A program made the position numbers and the translations under genes. A stretch of DNA of 24,171 nucleotides, from assembly GCA_964462635.1 (NCBI GenBank), contig CAYWYJ010000048.1, positions 1 through 24,171 of the forward strand. Reading direction: 5' to 3'. This stretch comes from JBFMAI01 sp964462635. GTDB lineage: Bacteria > Planctomycetota > Phycisphaerae > UBA1845 > Fen-1342. The notes below the pieces were generated by a model that worked only from the letters and a program-made list of their open reading frames with translations, was not told the origin of the DNA and ran no database searches. Positions 1-7,352 of this stretch are shown here, in pieces; position 1 is the first letter of the stretch; every line of letters starts with the position of its first letter.

Positions 1-37
1 CTCCCCCAACCCCTCCCTGGAAGGGAGGGGAGTTCGG
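1..37 (-). repeat. Dispersed palindromic repeat A, copy 1
   Basis: Perfect 9-bp hairpin: CCCCTCCCT at 10-18, loop GGA, AGGGAGGGG at 22-30, preceded by CTCCCCCAA. Related copies lie at 926-966 (inverted) and 18679-18718. This copy sits 16 nt past the dapF stop codon, so it could act as a transcript 3'-end hairpin, but there is no T-tract. Confidence 0.75.
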
Positions 38-46
38 AGACCGTCC

Positions 47-892
47 CTACGGCCATTCGCCGGTGAAGACTTCTTCGGCCGGGCCGGTCATGAAGACGTG
101 ATCGGTCGCCCCGTCCCACTCGAGTTGCAGTTCGCCGCCGGGGAGTTCGACCGTGATCGCGGGATCGGCAAGCCGGTTCAGCCGGGCCGCGACGCACACG
201 GCGCTGGCCCCCGTGCCGCAGGCCAGCGTCGCCCCCGCGCCGCGCTCCCAGGTGACCATTCGCAGGCGATCGCGCCCCAGCACCTGGGCGAAGTGCGCGT
301 TGATCCGCTCCGGGAACAACGGATGACGCTCAACTTGCGGACCCCATGCCGCCAGCGGCACCGCCGCCACGTCCGGCACGAAGAACACGGCGTGCGGGTT
401 GCCCATCGAGACGCAGGTCATGGGCAGCGTTCGCCCAGCGAGCTTGAGCGGCAAGGCGATGACGTGCTCGCCGTCCACCTGGACCGGAATGCGTCGCGGA
501 TCGAGTACCGGCGGCCCCATATCGACGCGCACCGCCGACACGCGGCCGGCGTGGTCCAGCGTCAGCTCCAGCGACAGCACGCCGCGGTCGGTCTGCACGC
601 GGAGCGGGTTGGCCCGCGCCAACCCGCGTTCGTACACCAGCTTGGCCAGGCACCGGATGCCGTTGCCGCACATCTCGGCCCGCGAACCGTCGGGGTTGTA
701 CATGACCATGCGGACGTGGGCCTCGGCCGTCTCGGGTCGGGCCACGAGGATCAGCCCGTCAGCGCCGATGCCGCGGTGCCGATCACTCATCCGGCGGGCC
801 AGCGCGGCGGGATCGTCCACAGTCTGGTCGAACAGACTGACGTAGATGTAGTCGTTCCCCAGCCCGTGCATTTTGGTGAAACGGAGCGACAT
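47..892 (-). CDS. dapF: Diaminopimelate epimerase
   Basis: Interconverts LL- and meso-diaminopimelate, in the cytoplasm, in the lysine and peptidoglycan precursor pathway. The 281-aa product has the usual family length. The N-terminus FTKMHGLGNDY is typical, and both catalytic cysteines are visible in their motifs, MCGNGIRC (Cys75) and ACGTGAS (Cys225). The start was placed at the ATG giving MSLRFTKMHG; an upstream ATG at 928 would add 12 residues with no family similarity. The gene stands alone between two inverted copies of repeat A, and the next upstream gene (FecR-domain protein) is 217 bp away. Identification is firm. Confidence 0.97.
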   Translation of the reverse strand: MSLRFTKMHGLGNDYIYVSLFDQTVDDPAALARRMSDRHRGIGADGLILVARPETAEAHVRMVMYNPDGSRAEMCGNGIRCLAKLVYERGLARANPLRVQTDRGVLSLELTLDHAGRVSAVRVDMGPPVLDPRRIPVQVDGEHVIALPLKLAGRTLPMTCVSMGNPHAVFFVPDVAAVPLAAWGPQVERHPLFPERINAHFAQVLGRDRLRMVTWERGAGATLACGTGASAVCVAARLNRLADPAITVELPGGELQLEWDGATDHVFMTGPAEEVFTGEWP

Positions 893-925
893 CCAAACAC
901 CCAGTGGCGAGCGGCACCCGTATCG

Positions 926-966
926 CACCCCCCCTCCCTCTCAGGGAGGGGTTGGGGGAGGGTCAG
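926..966 (+). repeat. Dispersed palindromic repeat A, copy 2 (inverted)
   Basis: CCCCTCCCT at 931-939, loop CTC, AGGGAGGGG at 943-951, followed by TTGGGGGAGGGTCAG, the reverse complement of the leader of the copy at 18679-18718. With copy 1 it brackets dapF in inverted orientation. Confidence 0.75.
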
Positions 967-1051
967 ATTCCTCGGCGACGTTGCGTCTTCGGATTCTCAT
1001 GCTCCCGCAGCGCGGTGTCGCGGCACTTAGCACCACATGCCGACGGCCCGG

Positions 1052-1069
1052 CACGCCGGGAACGGCGTG
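1052..1069 (-). terminator. Hairpin downstream of the FecR-domain gene
   Basis: CACGCCG / CGGCGTG form a perfect 7-bp stem with a 4-nt loop, 39 nt after the stop codon of the minus-strand gene ending at 1109. No T-tract follows, so a terminator role is only a guess. Confidence 0.3.
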
Positions 1070-1108
1070 GCATCCGGTACCCGAACCCCGGGCCCTGGAT
1101 GCAGCCCT

Positions 1109-2122
1109 CTACCGCCGCTCGCGCGACGACAGCCAGCTCTCCAACGCCGTCCGGCGGAAGCGATACGTCCCGGGCTGCGCGAGCCCCTTTTGGGCCAGCG
1201 CCGAGCCGGAGCCGATCACGACGGGAATCAACTCGTCGCCGCGGCCCGTGCCGAAGTAGCCCTCCGGCCGCGGCGGCGGGCCGCCCTCACCCGGCGGCAG
1301 CGGCACCAGGGTGCTACGCAGCAAGTCGGCGAACAACTCCGACCCGAGATTGCCCCGGAGGTCGATCAGGACCGTGTGGCCGCGCTGCGGGTCGAGCACG
1401 CGCAGGCCGCTTTCCTGCAACGTGTTGAACGCGACCTCGATGTCCGACTGACCGAGCACGTCCACGACCGGGATGTTGTGCCGCAGTTGGGCCTCGTCCG
1501 CCCAGCGCCGCATGACCTGCGTCACGACCTGGCCCGGCAGCAGTTCCCGCCGGTCGCGCGTGATCTTGTGGAACGCCTCGATCAGCCCCTGGTCGAGCAG
1601 GAAGATCTCGAAGCGCCCGGTGCCACGCTCGTAGAACAGGCCGAAGTCCCAGGTGCCGCGCTTGGAGAGCGTGGCCACGGGGCAATCGACCGTGAAGTCG
1701 CTCTTGAGGCCGCCCTCGGCCACGCCGGCGCGGACCCGCCCGTAGCCGACGCCGATGCGGACCCGCTTCGTGTCGGCGGTCTGATACGCCTCGGACAGGA
1801 TGGTCTTGCTGGCGGGCTCGATGACAACGACGGTGTGCGTGTCGTCGCTGCCGATGCGCAGTTTAATCGACGAGCGGACGCCGGTGAGGATCACCGTCTG
1901 CTCCGGGTATTCCTCGTCGACCTGGCACGGCTGCCAAGTGGTCGAATCGAGCGGGGCGTGCTTCACGTCGCCACGCACTTCGAGCACACGGGCCGTGACG
2001 GGCTTGCGCTCCGCCGCCGACGTGGCCGGCTGGGTTTCCTGAGCGTGGGCGGCGGCGCAGCACACGCCGATCGCCGTGACAAGAGCGGCCGCCGCGCGGC
2101 AGCGAGGGGCAGCGTCGAACAT
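1109..2122 (-). CDS. Exported FecR-domain protein
   Basis: 337 aa. Residues 1-27 form a signal peptide (Arg-containing start, Ala/Val-rich core, AHA-Q cleavage-like site). Residues about 45-215 resemble the FecR domain: a beta-rich stretch with VLEVRGDV, then the later LLPGQVV motif. The C-terminal third holds no motif I recognise. There is no transmembrane anchor or zinc-finger region, and no neighbouring ECF sigma factor or TonB receptor, so it is not a classical FecR iron-signalling protein. In planctomycetes such domains occur in many exported proteins of unknown role. A GGAG sits 8 nt before the ATG. The function is unknown; the cell-envelope location is inferred. Confidence 0.75.
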   Translation of the reverse strand: MFDAAPRCRAAAALVTAIGVCCAAAHAQETQPATSAAERKPVTARVLEVRGDVKHAPLDSTTWQPCQVDEEYPEQTVILTGVRSSIKLRIGSDDTHTVVVIEPASKTILSEAYQTADTKRVRIGVGYGRVRAGVAEGGLKSDFTVDCPVATLSKRGTWDFGLFYERGTGRFEIFLLDQGLIEAFHKITRDRRELLPGQVVTQVMRRWADEAQLRHNIPVVDVLGQSDIEVAFNTLQESGLRVLDPQRGHTVLIDLRGNLGSELFADLLRSTLVPLPPGEGGPPPRPEGYFGTGRGDELIPVVIGSGSALAQKGLAQPGTYRFRRTALESWLSSRERR

Positions 2123-2545
2123 GGTTCACACTCCGGGGCAGTCGGTGGCCCGGGCCCACCGGGCGAAGCGCCGTCCTTCGGCGTCGCGCACAGTATTCCC
2201 GCGCGGCGGGGCGGGGTCAACGGGCGGGCCCACGAAGCTAAATGGGCATTCAGGATCGTGGAACGCCAACCGGGAAGGCGGCCCTCCCGGCGAGCCGCGG
2301 CTCGGCAGGCCGGTAGGGTCGCCGCAGGAGACAGCCTCGCCCTCCCACCTCGCACAACCGTGAATACCCGTTTACCTCGACCCGCGTGCGGCGGCCTCGA
2401 GCCGCGTGAGGCGACTCAGGCACCCCCGGCGCGTGGTTTGACCGCGGCGGCGCGGTACAGTGCTCGCGGGCCGCCTGGCGGCGGAGTCAGGCGGGATCAT
2501 CGCAAAAACGTTGGCCGGGGGCGGCCAGGAAGACTGGAGGTCGCA
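2123..2545. other. Intergenic region between the FecR-domain gene and mscL
   Basis: 423 bp between divergent genes. It holds one copy of the composite repeat C (2241-2370). The mscL Shine-Dalgarno is at its right end (GGAGG 2536-2540). I see no convincing promoter with good spacing and no supported small gene. Confidence 0.6.
2241..2370 (+). repeat. Composite dispersed repeat C, copy 1 (contains a repeat B core)
   Basis: Begins AATGGGCATTCAGGAT, continues TGGAACGCCA, has the core GGCGAGCCGCGGCTCGGC, and ends CCTCCCACCTCGCA...GTGAATAC. The same blocks in the same order occur on the other strand at 21164-21280. Spacing between blocks differs slightly, as expected for diverged copies of one element. 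Confidence 0.75.
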
Positions 2546-2971
2546 ATGGGCATGCTCAAGGAGTTCCGCGAGTTCGCACTGCGCGGCAGCGTCGTGGACA
2601 TGACCGTGGGCATCATCATCGGCGGGGCCTTCGGCGGGCTGGTCAAGTCGCTGGTCGATCACGTCATGATGCCGCCGCTGGGGGTGCTCGTCGGTGGGTT
2701 GGACTTCTCGGACTACAAGCTGGTGCTGCGGCAGGCGGTGGTCGAGAACGGGCAGGTGGTTCGCCCGGAGGCGGTCTTGCAGTACGGCGCGTTCATCACG
2801 GTCGTGATCAACTTCCTGATTGTCGCGGTCGCGGTGTTCCTGTTGGTCAAGGGGATCAATGTGGCCCGTCGCCGTCTGGAAGCTCCGCCCGAGCCGGCCC
2901 CGCCGACCGGGCCGACGCAGGAACAGCTTCTGACGGACATCCGGGACCTGTTGCGGGCACGCAGCCACTGA
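2546..2971 (+). CDS. mscL: Large-conductance mechanosensitive channel MscL
   Basis: Inner-membrane channel that opens under membrane tension to release solutes during hypo-osmotic shock. The product is 141 aa, close to the 136-aa E. coli protein. The N-terminal amphipathic segment (MLKEFREFALRGSVVDM) leads into TM1 at about 16-44, containing VGIIIGGAFGGLVKSLV. A periplasmic loop follows, then TM2 at about 81-102 and a charged C-terminal helix ending DIRDLLRARSH. The ATG is set by GGAGG five nt upstream; the open frame continues far upstream but only as non-coding GC-rich sequence. Single-gene unit, divergent from the FecR-domain gene. Confidence 0.97.
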   Translation: MGMLKEFREFALRGSVVDMTVGIIIGGAFGGLVKSLVDHVMMPPLGVLVGGLDFSDYKLVLRQAVVENGQVVRPEAVLQYGAFITVVINFLIVAVAVFLLVKGINVARRRLEAPPEPAPPTGPTQEQLLTDIRDLLRARSH

Positions 2972-3391
2972 CAGAGCCCACCGCGCGAGTGGCGGGCCGC
3001 TCGGCTCCACACTGGCGTGCGGAGTTCAGATCGAACCGCCGACCGTTCGGTGGAACGTGCTCGTCAATCGGCCGCCTTCCGCCAATCCGCGCCACCGGTC
3101 ATGCGGCCACTTTGCGCGGGCCCAATGAGTTCTTAACATGGGCTTGGAGGGCCGGTCGGCCGGCCGGTGCTCCCAAGGTTGCGACCGGTGACTCGTCGTG
3201 GCGAGTCGCCGCCGGTGCGAGGCACCGCGATGACGGTCGTGGACCGCTGGTCACGACGACCTTCGGGTCGGGGAGTGCAAGCGGAGCGCCCAGTCACTCC
3301 GGGTGGTTGTGCGCGCTTTGGCGGCGTGCCCGGGGAGGGCACGCCCTTGGGCGAGCCGCGGCTTGGCGGGAGCCTCGCCGCCTCACGCCGC
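2972..3391. other. Intergenic region, hairpin-rich, no gene supported
   Basis: Between mscL and the ankyrin gene. Contains a 9-bp hairpin at 3187-3210 (GGTGACTCG / CGAGTCGCC, one G-T wobble, loop TCGTGG), a second at 3236-3257 (GTCGTG / CACGAC with an inner ACC / GGT extension), and a copy of repeat B at 3351-3386. The open frame upstream of the ankyrin gene passes through this stretch but shows no protein-like composition. Confidence 0.5.
3351..3386 (+). repeat. Dispersed repeat B, copy next to the ankyrin gene start
   Basis: GCGAGCCGCGGCTTGGCGGG followed by AGCCTCGCC. Matches the reverse complement of 6107-6144 and the core of composite repeat C at 2241-2370 and 21164-21280. Confidence 0.65.
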
Positions 3392-5443
3392 GTGTTCGCG
3401 CGCGGTGATCTGGTCGCCGTCCTGGCCGCGCTGGGGGCCGCGGCATTGCTGACGTCGGTGCCGAGGGGCCGCGCCCACGAGACCGATCACTTCACCCCCC
3501 CGCCGCCGCGGCCCTGCGCCGATCTCGGCCCGTACTTGACCGGCTGGATGTGTGAGAAGTTGGCGGCCGCGGCGGCGCAGACGAACGTCCGGATCAGCGA
3601 GGCGCAACGGTGTGGTGCGGCCGGCGAACTCGGCCAGCTCCGGACGCCGGACGCTATCGCGCAGGCGGTGTGCAAGCAGTTCGGCGTGGCGGGTTTCTTC
3701 ATCACCGACCTGGACCTTTCACTGCGCGACCCAGCCTTTCAGCGGCGCTATCCGGGGCTGACGGTTGCTTACTGGCCGAGCCCGTGCGTGTATGACCGCG
3801 CGCTGCTGGTGCCGATCGACCCACGGAAGTTCTACCTTCTGTGGCGTGCGTCCGTCATCAACATCGGCGGCGTGCGGGTCGGCACGGACAAGATCGGACA
3901 CTTCATCCATCACGGGTACAACTACTATCTCGCCTACCGCGCGGCGCGGCGGGCTGGGCGCGACGACGCGGAGTGCCGGCGCGAGGCCGCGGCGATCGCC
4001 ACCGGCGGGCACCTGTTCTTCTCCGAGCGCATGTTGCTGGGGACGCTCACCTCGGGCGTCGTCTCGAACGGGGACCTGGCCGCCAACTACATCGGGATGC
4101 TGTTCTACCTGAACCTGACGGAGGAAGTGCGGGTGCGCGGGGTGCCGCGGCCGGCCCTGTTGCGGCTGGAAGATGGTCTGTGGCGGCTCGCCCCGCACGT
4201 GCATCCGCAGTCCGACTTCTTCACGGTCTTCATCGACGACCACATGGACGAAGCCCTGAACCCCAATCTCTACGACGGGCTGACGGCCGCGGTCCTGCGC
4301 GGGGTCGTCACGAACTGGTGCGCCGCGCTGCGGGCCTGGTATGCCGACGTGAACGGTGAACCCCGCCCGCCGGGCTGGTTCCGACGGCGGGCCGAAGAAC
4401 TGCGCACCTACTACGGGGAGGACTACGGCCACATCGGGGGCGATGGGCTGGTCGGCCTGGCCACGGTGTGCGACTGTGCCGCGGAACCCCCCGCGGACCC
4501 CCGCGCCCAGCTTCACGCGGCGCTGGGCACGGGCGACGCCCGGCGGGTCGATACGCTGCTGGCCGCCGGGGTCAACCCCAATGCCGTGCTGCCGCCGGAG
4601 AATGCCCCGCTGGGCATCCCGGGGGATACCGCCCTGGCGGCGGCGGTCCGCCACGGGCAAGCCGGACTGCTGGAGCGGCTCCTGCGCGCGGGGGGCAACG
4701 TGAACGCACGCACGTTGCGTGGCTCCACGGCGTTGCACCTGGCCGCGGGAGACGCGGCCTGCGCGGCCGTCCTGCTCCGCGCCGGGGCCGACGTGCAAGC
4801 GCGCGACGCGCTGGGCCGCACGCCCCTGCACCGGGCGGTGCGGGCCGGGCAGCTCGACGTGGCACGGCTCTTCCTGGAGGCCGGCGCCGATCCCAACATG
4901 GGGGATTGCGACGGTCAGACGCCGCTGCACGACGCCGCTCGGAACGGGGCCCTGGAGCTTGCGCGCCTGCTTCTGGACCACGGCGCCTCCGTTGACGCTT
5001 CCGGGCTGTATGGCGAGACGGCGCTGCACGTGGCCACCCAGGCGGGACGGCTGGAGCTGGTGCGGTTGCTGCTGGACGCGGGGGCGCCGCCCAGTCCCAG
5101 GGATGAGTTTGGGACCACCCCACTGCACCGGGCAGTAGCCGCCGGCCACGACCGCGTTGCCCACCTGCTCATCCGTCGCGGCGCCGACGTCAACACGCCG
5201 GACGTGAACGGCAGAACGCCGCTGCACTTGGCCGCGCGGACGGGCAGCGCGGACTTGGTGGACGTTTTGCTTGAGCAGGGCGCCGCCCCGACGGCCCGCG
5301 ATGCACTCGGTCGCACGCCGCCGGCCGAGGCCCGCGCGGCCGGTCAGGCGGCCGTGGTCGAGCGGCTGGCGCGCGGGGCACACGTCGTCCGCCAGCGCTC
5401 CTCACCCGTCACCCCGACTGAGCACGCGGAGGAAGCGCCATGA
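3392..5443 (+). CDS. Exported protein: DKIGHF-type domain fused to ankyrin repeats
   Basis: About 683 aa from the proposed GTG. Residues 1-30 form a signal peptide with core LVAVLAALGAAALLTSV. The first 375 or so residues are an alpha-rich domain with the motif VGTDKIGHFIHHGYNYY, reminiscent of the DKxGHF motif of DUF2279/YfiM-like envelope proteins, and a GHLFFSERM segment. Residues about 380-660 hold about nine ankyrin units (GRTPLH, GETALH, GQTPLH, ADVNTPD), the first and last degenerate. The start is uncertain: the GTG at 3392 has no clear Shine-Dalgarno and lies just after a repeat B copy, but it yields the signal peptide. Its stop overlaps the next gene's start by ATGA, so the two are translationally coupled. 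Function unknown; envelope-located protein binding is inferred. Confidence 0.8.
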   Translation: MFARGDLVAVLAALGAAALLTSVPRGRAHETDHFTPPPPRPCADLGPYLTGWMCEKLAAAAAQTNVRISEAQRCGAAGELGQLRTPDAIAQAVCKQFGVAGFFITDLDLSLRDPAFQRRYPGLTVAYWPSPCVYDRALLVPIDPRKFYLLWRASVINIGGVRVGTDKIGHFIHHGYNYYLAYRAARRAGRDDAECRREAAAIATGGHLFFSERMLLGTLTSGVVSNGDLAANYIGMLFYLNLTEEVRVRGVPRPALLRLEDGLWRLAPHVHPQSDFFTVFIDDHMDEALNPNLYDGLTAAVLRGVVTNWCAALRAWYADVNGEPRPPGWFRRRAEELRTYYGEDYGHIGGDGLVGLATVCDCAAEPPADPRAQLHAALGTGDARRVDTLLAAGVNPNAVLPPENAPLGIPGDTALAAAVRHGQAGLLERLLRAGGNVNARTLRGSTALHLAAGDAACAAVLLRAGADVQARDALGRTPLHRAVRAGQLDVARLFLEAGADPNMGDCDGQTPLHDAARNGALELARLLLDHGASVDASGLYGETALHVATQAGRLELVRLLLDAGAPPSPRDEFGTTPLHRAVAAGHDRVAHLLIRRGADVNTPDVNGRTPLHLAARTGSADLVDVLLEQGAAPTARDALGRTPPAEARAAGQAAVVERLARGAHVVRQRSSPVTPTEHAEEAP

Positions 5444-6072
5444 GTGCGGCCCGTAGCGGTGGACACGTCCGGCGTTGGACGGCAGGCAGTGTGCTCACCC
5501 TCGCCGTGCCGCTGCTGAGCGGTTGCGCGGCGTCCGCGCCGCTGCCGGCGTGGCAGGCCCGCGTCGGCGAACTGGTTGGCAACGAAGGACACGGCGACCC
5601 GAACGTGCTGCTGAGGCTACCGTACCAGAGTGCCGGGGCCACCGACCGGCCCGCGCGGATTACGGTGGGGGTGACGGACATCTTTGTCGGGCTGGGGGAC
5701 ACGCGCGACGTGCAGGGGGTCTTGCTCGGCGGCCGCCGTGTGGCCGGAGGTGTGTGGTACCTCTTTCTGGTGGGCGTAGTGCGGCCGGTGCCACCCGGCG
5801 ACGGGGCGTCCTACACCGGACGGGGGATTGAGGACATCCGGCTCGTGGCGCTGCAAGTGGCCGACGGGCCGTTGGACTGGCGCGTGGCGGGGCCCGATCC
5901 CGCGGCGCTGGAGCAGTATCGCCGCGAGCGGGACCGGATGGTGATGCTCGACCGGCCGGACAGCGCGTTCCCCGGGGCCGGCGACTTGTTCCGGCTCGAG
6001 GTGGATGGCGACGTGGTGGTGGCGCGCGAGCAGCGCAGCGGGGCCCGCTGGACACTCCGCCTGACACGCTGA
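5440..6072 (+). CDS. Putative lipoprotein, hypothetical
   Basis: 210 aa. The N-terminus has an RR-containing n-region, a hydrophobic stretch and the lipobox LLSGC with Cys29 as the expected lipidated residue, so the mature protein is probably membrane-anchored. The rest is beta-strand-rich (ARITVGVTDIFVGLG, GVWYLFLVGVV, RLEVDGDVVVA). I recognise no family. The ATGA overlap with the ankyrin gene argues that the two products act together in the envelope. The C-terminal LFRLEVDGDVVVAREQ resembles a small beta domain. No catalytic motif is visible. Confidence 0.75.
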   Translation: MSAARSGGHVRRWTAGSVLTLAVPLLSGCAASAPLPAWQARVGELVGNEGHGDPNVLLRLPYQSAGATDRPARITVGVTDIFVGLGDTRDVQGVLLGGRRVAGGVWYLFLVGVVRPVPPGDGASYTGRGIEDIRLVALQVADGPLDWRVAGPDPAALEQYRRERDRMVMLDRPDSAFPGAGDLFRLEVDGDVVVAREQRSGARWTLRLTR

Positions 6073-6106
6073 TCCGCCAAGACGGGTGTTCGGCAGCGCG
6101 CAACAC

Positions 6107-6144
6107 GGGAGGGCGAGGCTCCCGCCGAGCCGCCGCTCGCCGCG
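6107..6144 (-). repeat. Dispersed repeat B, minus-strand copy
   Basis: GGGAGGGCGAGGCTCCCGCC then GAGCCGCCGCTCGCCGCG, the reverse complement of the copy at 3351-3386. It fills most of the 89-bp gap between the convergent lipoprotein and DUF167 genes. Confidence 0.65.
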
Positions 6145-6161
6145 AAGGGCCCGCGCTTCGT

Positions 6162-6467
6162 TCAGTCGAGCGCTAAGCGCTGTCGCACGTCGGCTGCGGT
6201 GAGCCCCTGCACGAGGACGTGCTTCAGCGGCTGGGCGTGGCCGGTCACGATCGTCACGTCCGCCGCCTTCACCCCGAGCGATCGCGCGAGCAACTGGCAG
6301 ACCGCCGTGTTGGCTTTGCCGCCCTCGGGCGGGGCCGCGACCGCGAGCTTGAGGGCCTTGCCCAATGCGCCGACCAGCCGATCGCGCGAAGCCCCCGGGA
6401 CGACCTTGACGGTCAGTCGGACGCCCTGCGGCGTGTCGCGCAATTCAACGTTCGCGTTGCCGGCCAT
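6162..6467 (-). CDS. DUF167 (YggU-family) protein
   Basis: 101 aa, typical for the family. It shows VKVVPGASRDRLVG near residue 20, LKLAVAAPPEGGKANTAV near 40, and LGVKAADVTIVTGHAQPLKHV, the standard blocks of this small alpha/beta fold. The biochemical role of the family is not established. It lies 45 nt downstream of the LOG-family gene on the same strand and probably shares its transcript. The start is the ATG opening MAGNANVEL; no clear Shine-Dalgarno is visible. Confidence 0.93.
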   Translation of the reverse strand: MAGNANVELRDTPQGVRLTVKVVPGASRDRLVGALGKALKLAVAAPPEGGKANTAVCQLLARSLGVKAADVTIVTGHAQPLKHVLVQGLTAADVRQRLALD

Positions 6468-6512
6468 GTCGCGTCACGCTGGAAACGATGGGGCTGCCGT
6501 GACGGTGCCGCC

Positions 6513-7298
6513 TCATTCCGGCGGCGTCCGACGCCGGCTCGCCGCCCACGGCGGGACGCCGTACACCGTGCCTTCCGCCGAGAGCCGCTCCTGAGGATGG
6601 CGGCGGAGCTCCTCGACGCGTGGCGGGACGCCGCCGGGCACCCCACGATGTTCGTAGAAGTCGCAGACCGTGGCGACGGCGATACGGGTGTCGTCGGTGA
6701 TCTGGAACAGGTCGAGGTCGGGGGGGGAAATGGTGGCGTGTCGTTCGAGGAGGGTGTTGCGGACCCAGTCCGCGAGCGGGCCCCAGTACTCGCTGCCGAC
6801 AAGCGCGACGGCCATCGGCGGCGCCTTCTTGGTTTGCAGCAGGGTCATGGCCTCGAAGAACTCGTCCAGCGTGCCGAAGCCACCGGGGAAGCAAATCATC
6901 CCGACCGCGTACTTGAGGAACATGACCTTGCGCACGAAGAAGTAGTGGAAGTCCATCGCGATGTTCTGGTAGGGGTTGGGCTCCTGTTCGTGCGGCAGGG
7001 CGATGTTGAGCCCGACGCTCTTGCCGCCGACCTCCGCCGCCCCCTGGTTCACCGCCGCCATGATGCCCGGCCCGCCGCCGGTGATCACCGCGTACTGCCG
7101 CTGGGCCAGCAGCCGACCACACTCGACGGCCATGTCGTAATACGGCGTCCCCGGCGGCGTCCGCGACGAGCCGAACACGGAAATCGCCGGTCCCACCCGC
7201 GACATCACGTCGATGCCTTCCACGAATTCCGCCATGATGCGGAAGATGCGCCACGTCTCTTCGGCGGCGGTCTGGTAGCTGAACTCGGCGTTGGTCAT
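6513..7298 (-). CDS. LOG-family protein (cytokinin riboside 5'-monophosphate phosphoribohydrolase-like)
   Basis: 261 aa Rossmann-like protein. Signature motifs: VFGSSRTPPG near 41-50, GGGPGIM at 74-80, the RK pair at 123-124, and PGGFGTLDEFFE from residue 138. Members hydrolyse the N-glycosidic bond of nucleoside 5'-monophosphates; older annotations call them lysine decarboxylases. It has the N-terminal helical extension seen in the longer TIGR00730 group. A GAGG precedes the ATG by about 5 nt. First gene of a probable two-gene unit with the DUF167 gene. The exact substrate cannot be read from sequence. Confidence 0.93.
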   Translation of the reverse strand: MTNAEFSYQTAAEETWRIFRIMAEFVEGIDVMSRVGPAISVFGSSRTPPGTPYYDMAVECGRLLAQRQYAVITGGGPGIMAAVNQGAAEVGGKSVGLNIALPHEQEPNPYQNIAMDFHYFFVRKVMFLKYAVGMICFPGGFGTLDEFFEAMTLLQTKKAPPMAVALVGSEYWGPLADWVRNTLLERHATISPPDLDLFQITDDTRIAVATVCDFYEHRGVPGGVPPRVEELRRHPQERLSAEGTVYGVPPWAASRRRTPPE

Positions 7299-7352
7299 GT
7301 GATCCTCGCTTGGGGTCGGCCGTCGTGACGGCTTCGGCAGGCCCCGTCTTCA

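Noticed and set aside
1037..2545. N-terminal 500 codons of the open frame that ends in mscL
   Set aside because: Antisense to the FecR-domain gene and then through repeat C; MscL starts at 2546 with its own ribosome site.
3719..5383. 554-aa open frame on the minus strand
   Set aside because: Antisense to the ankyrin gene; its Arg/Pro/Gln-rich composition is the usual shadow of GC-rich coding DNA, and the plus frame has clear ankyrin repeats.
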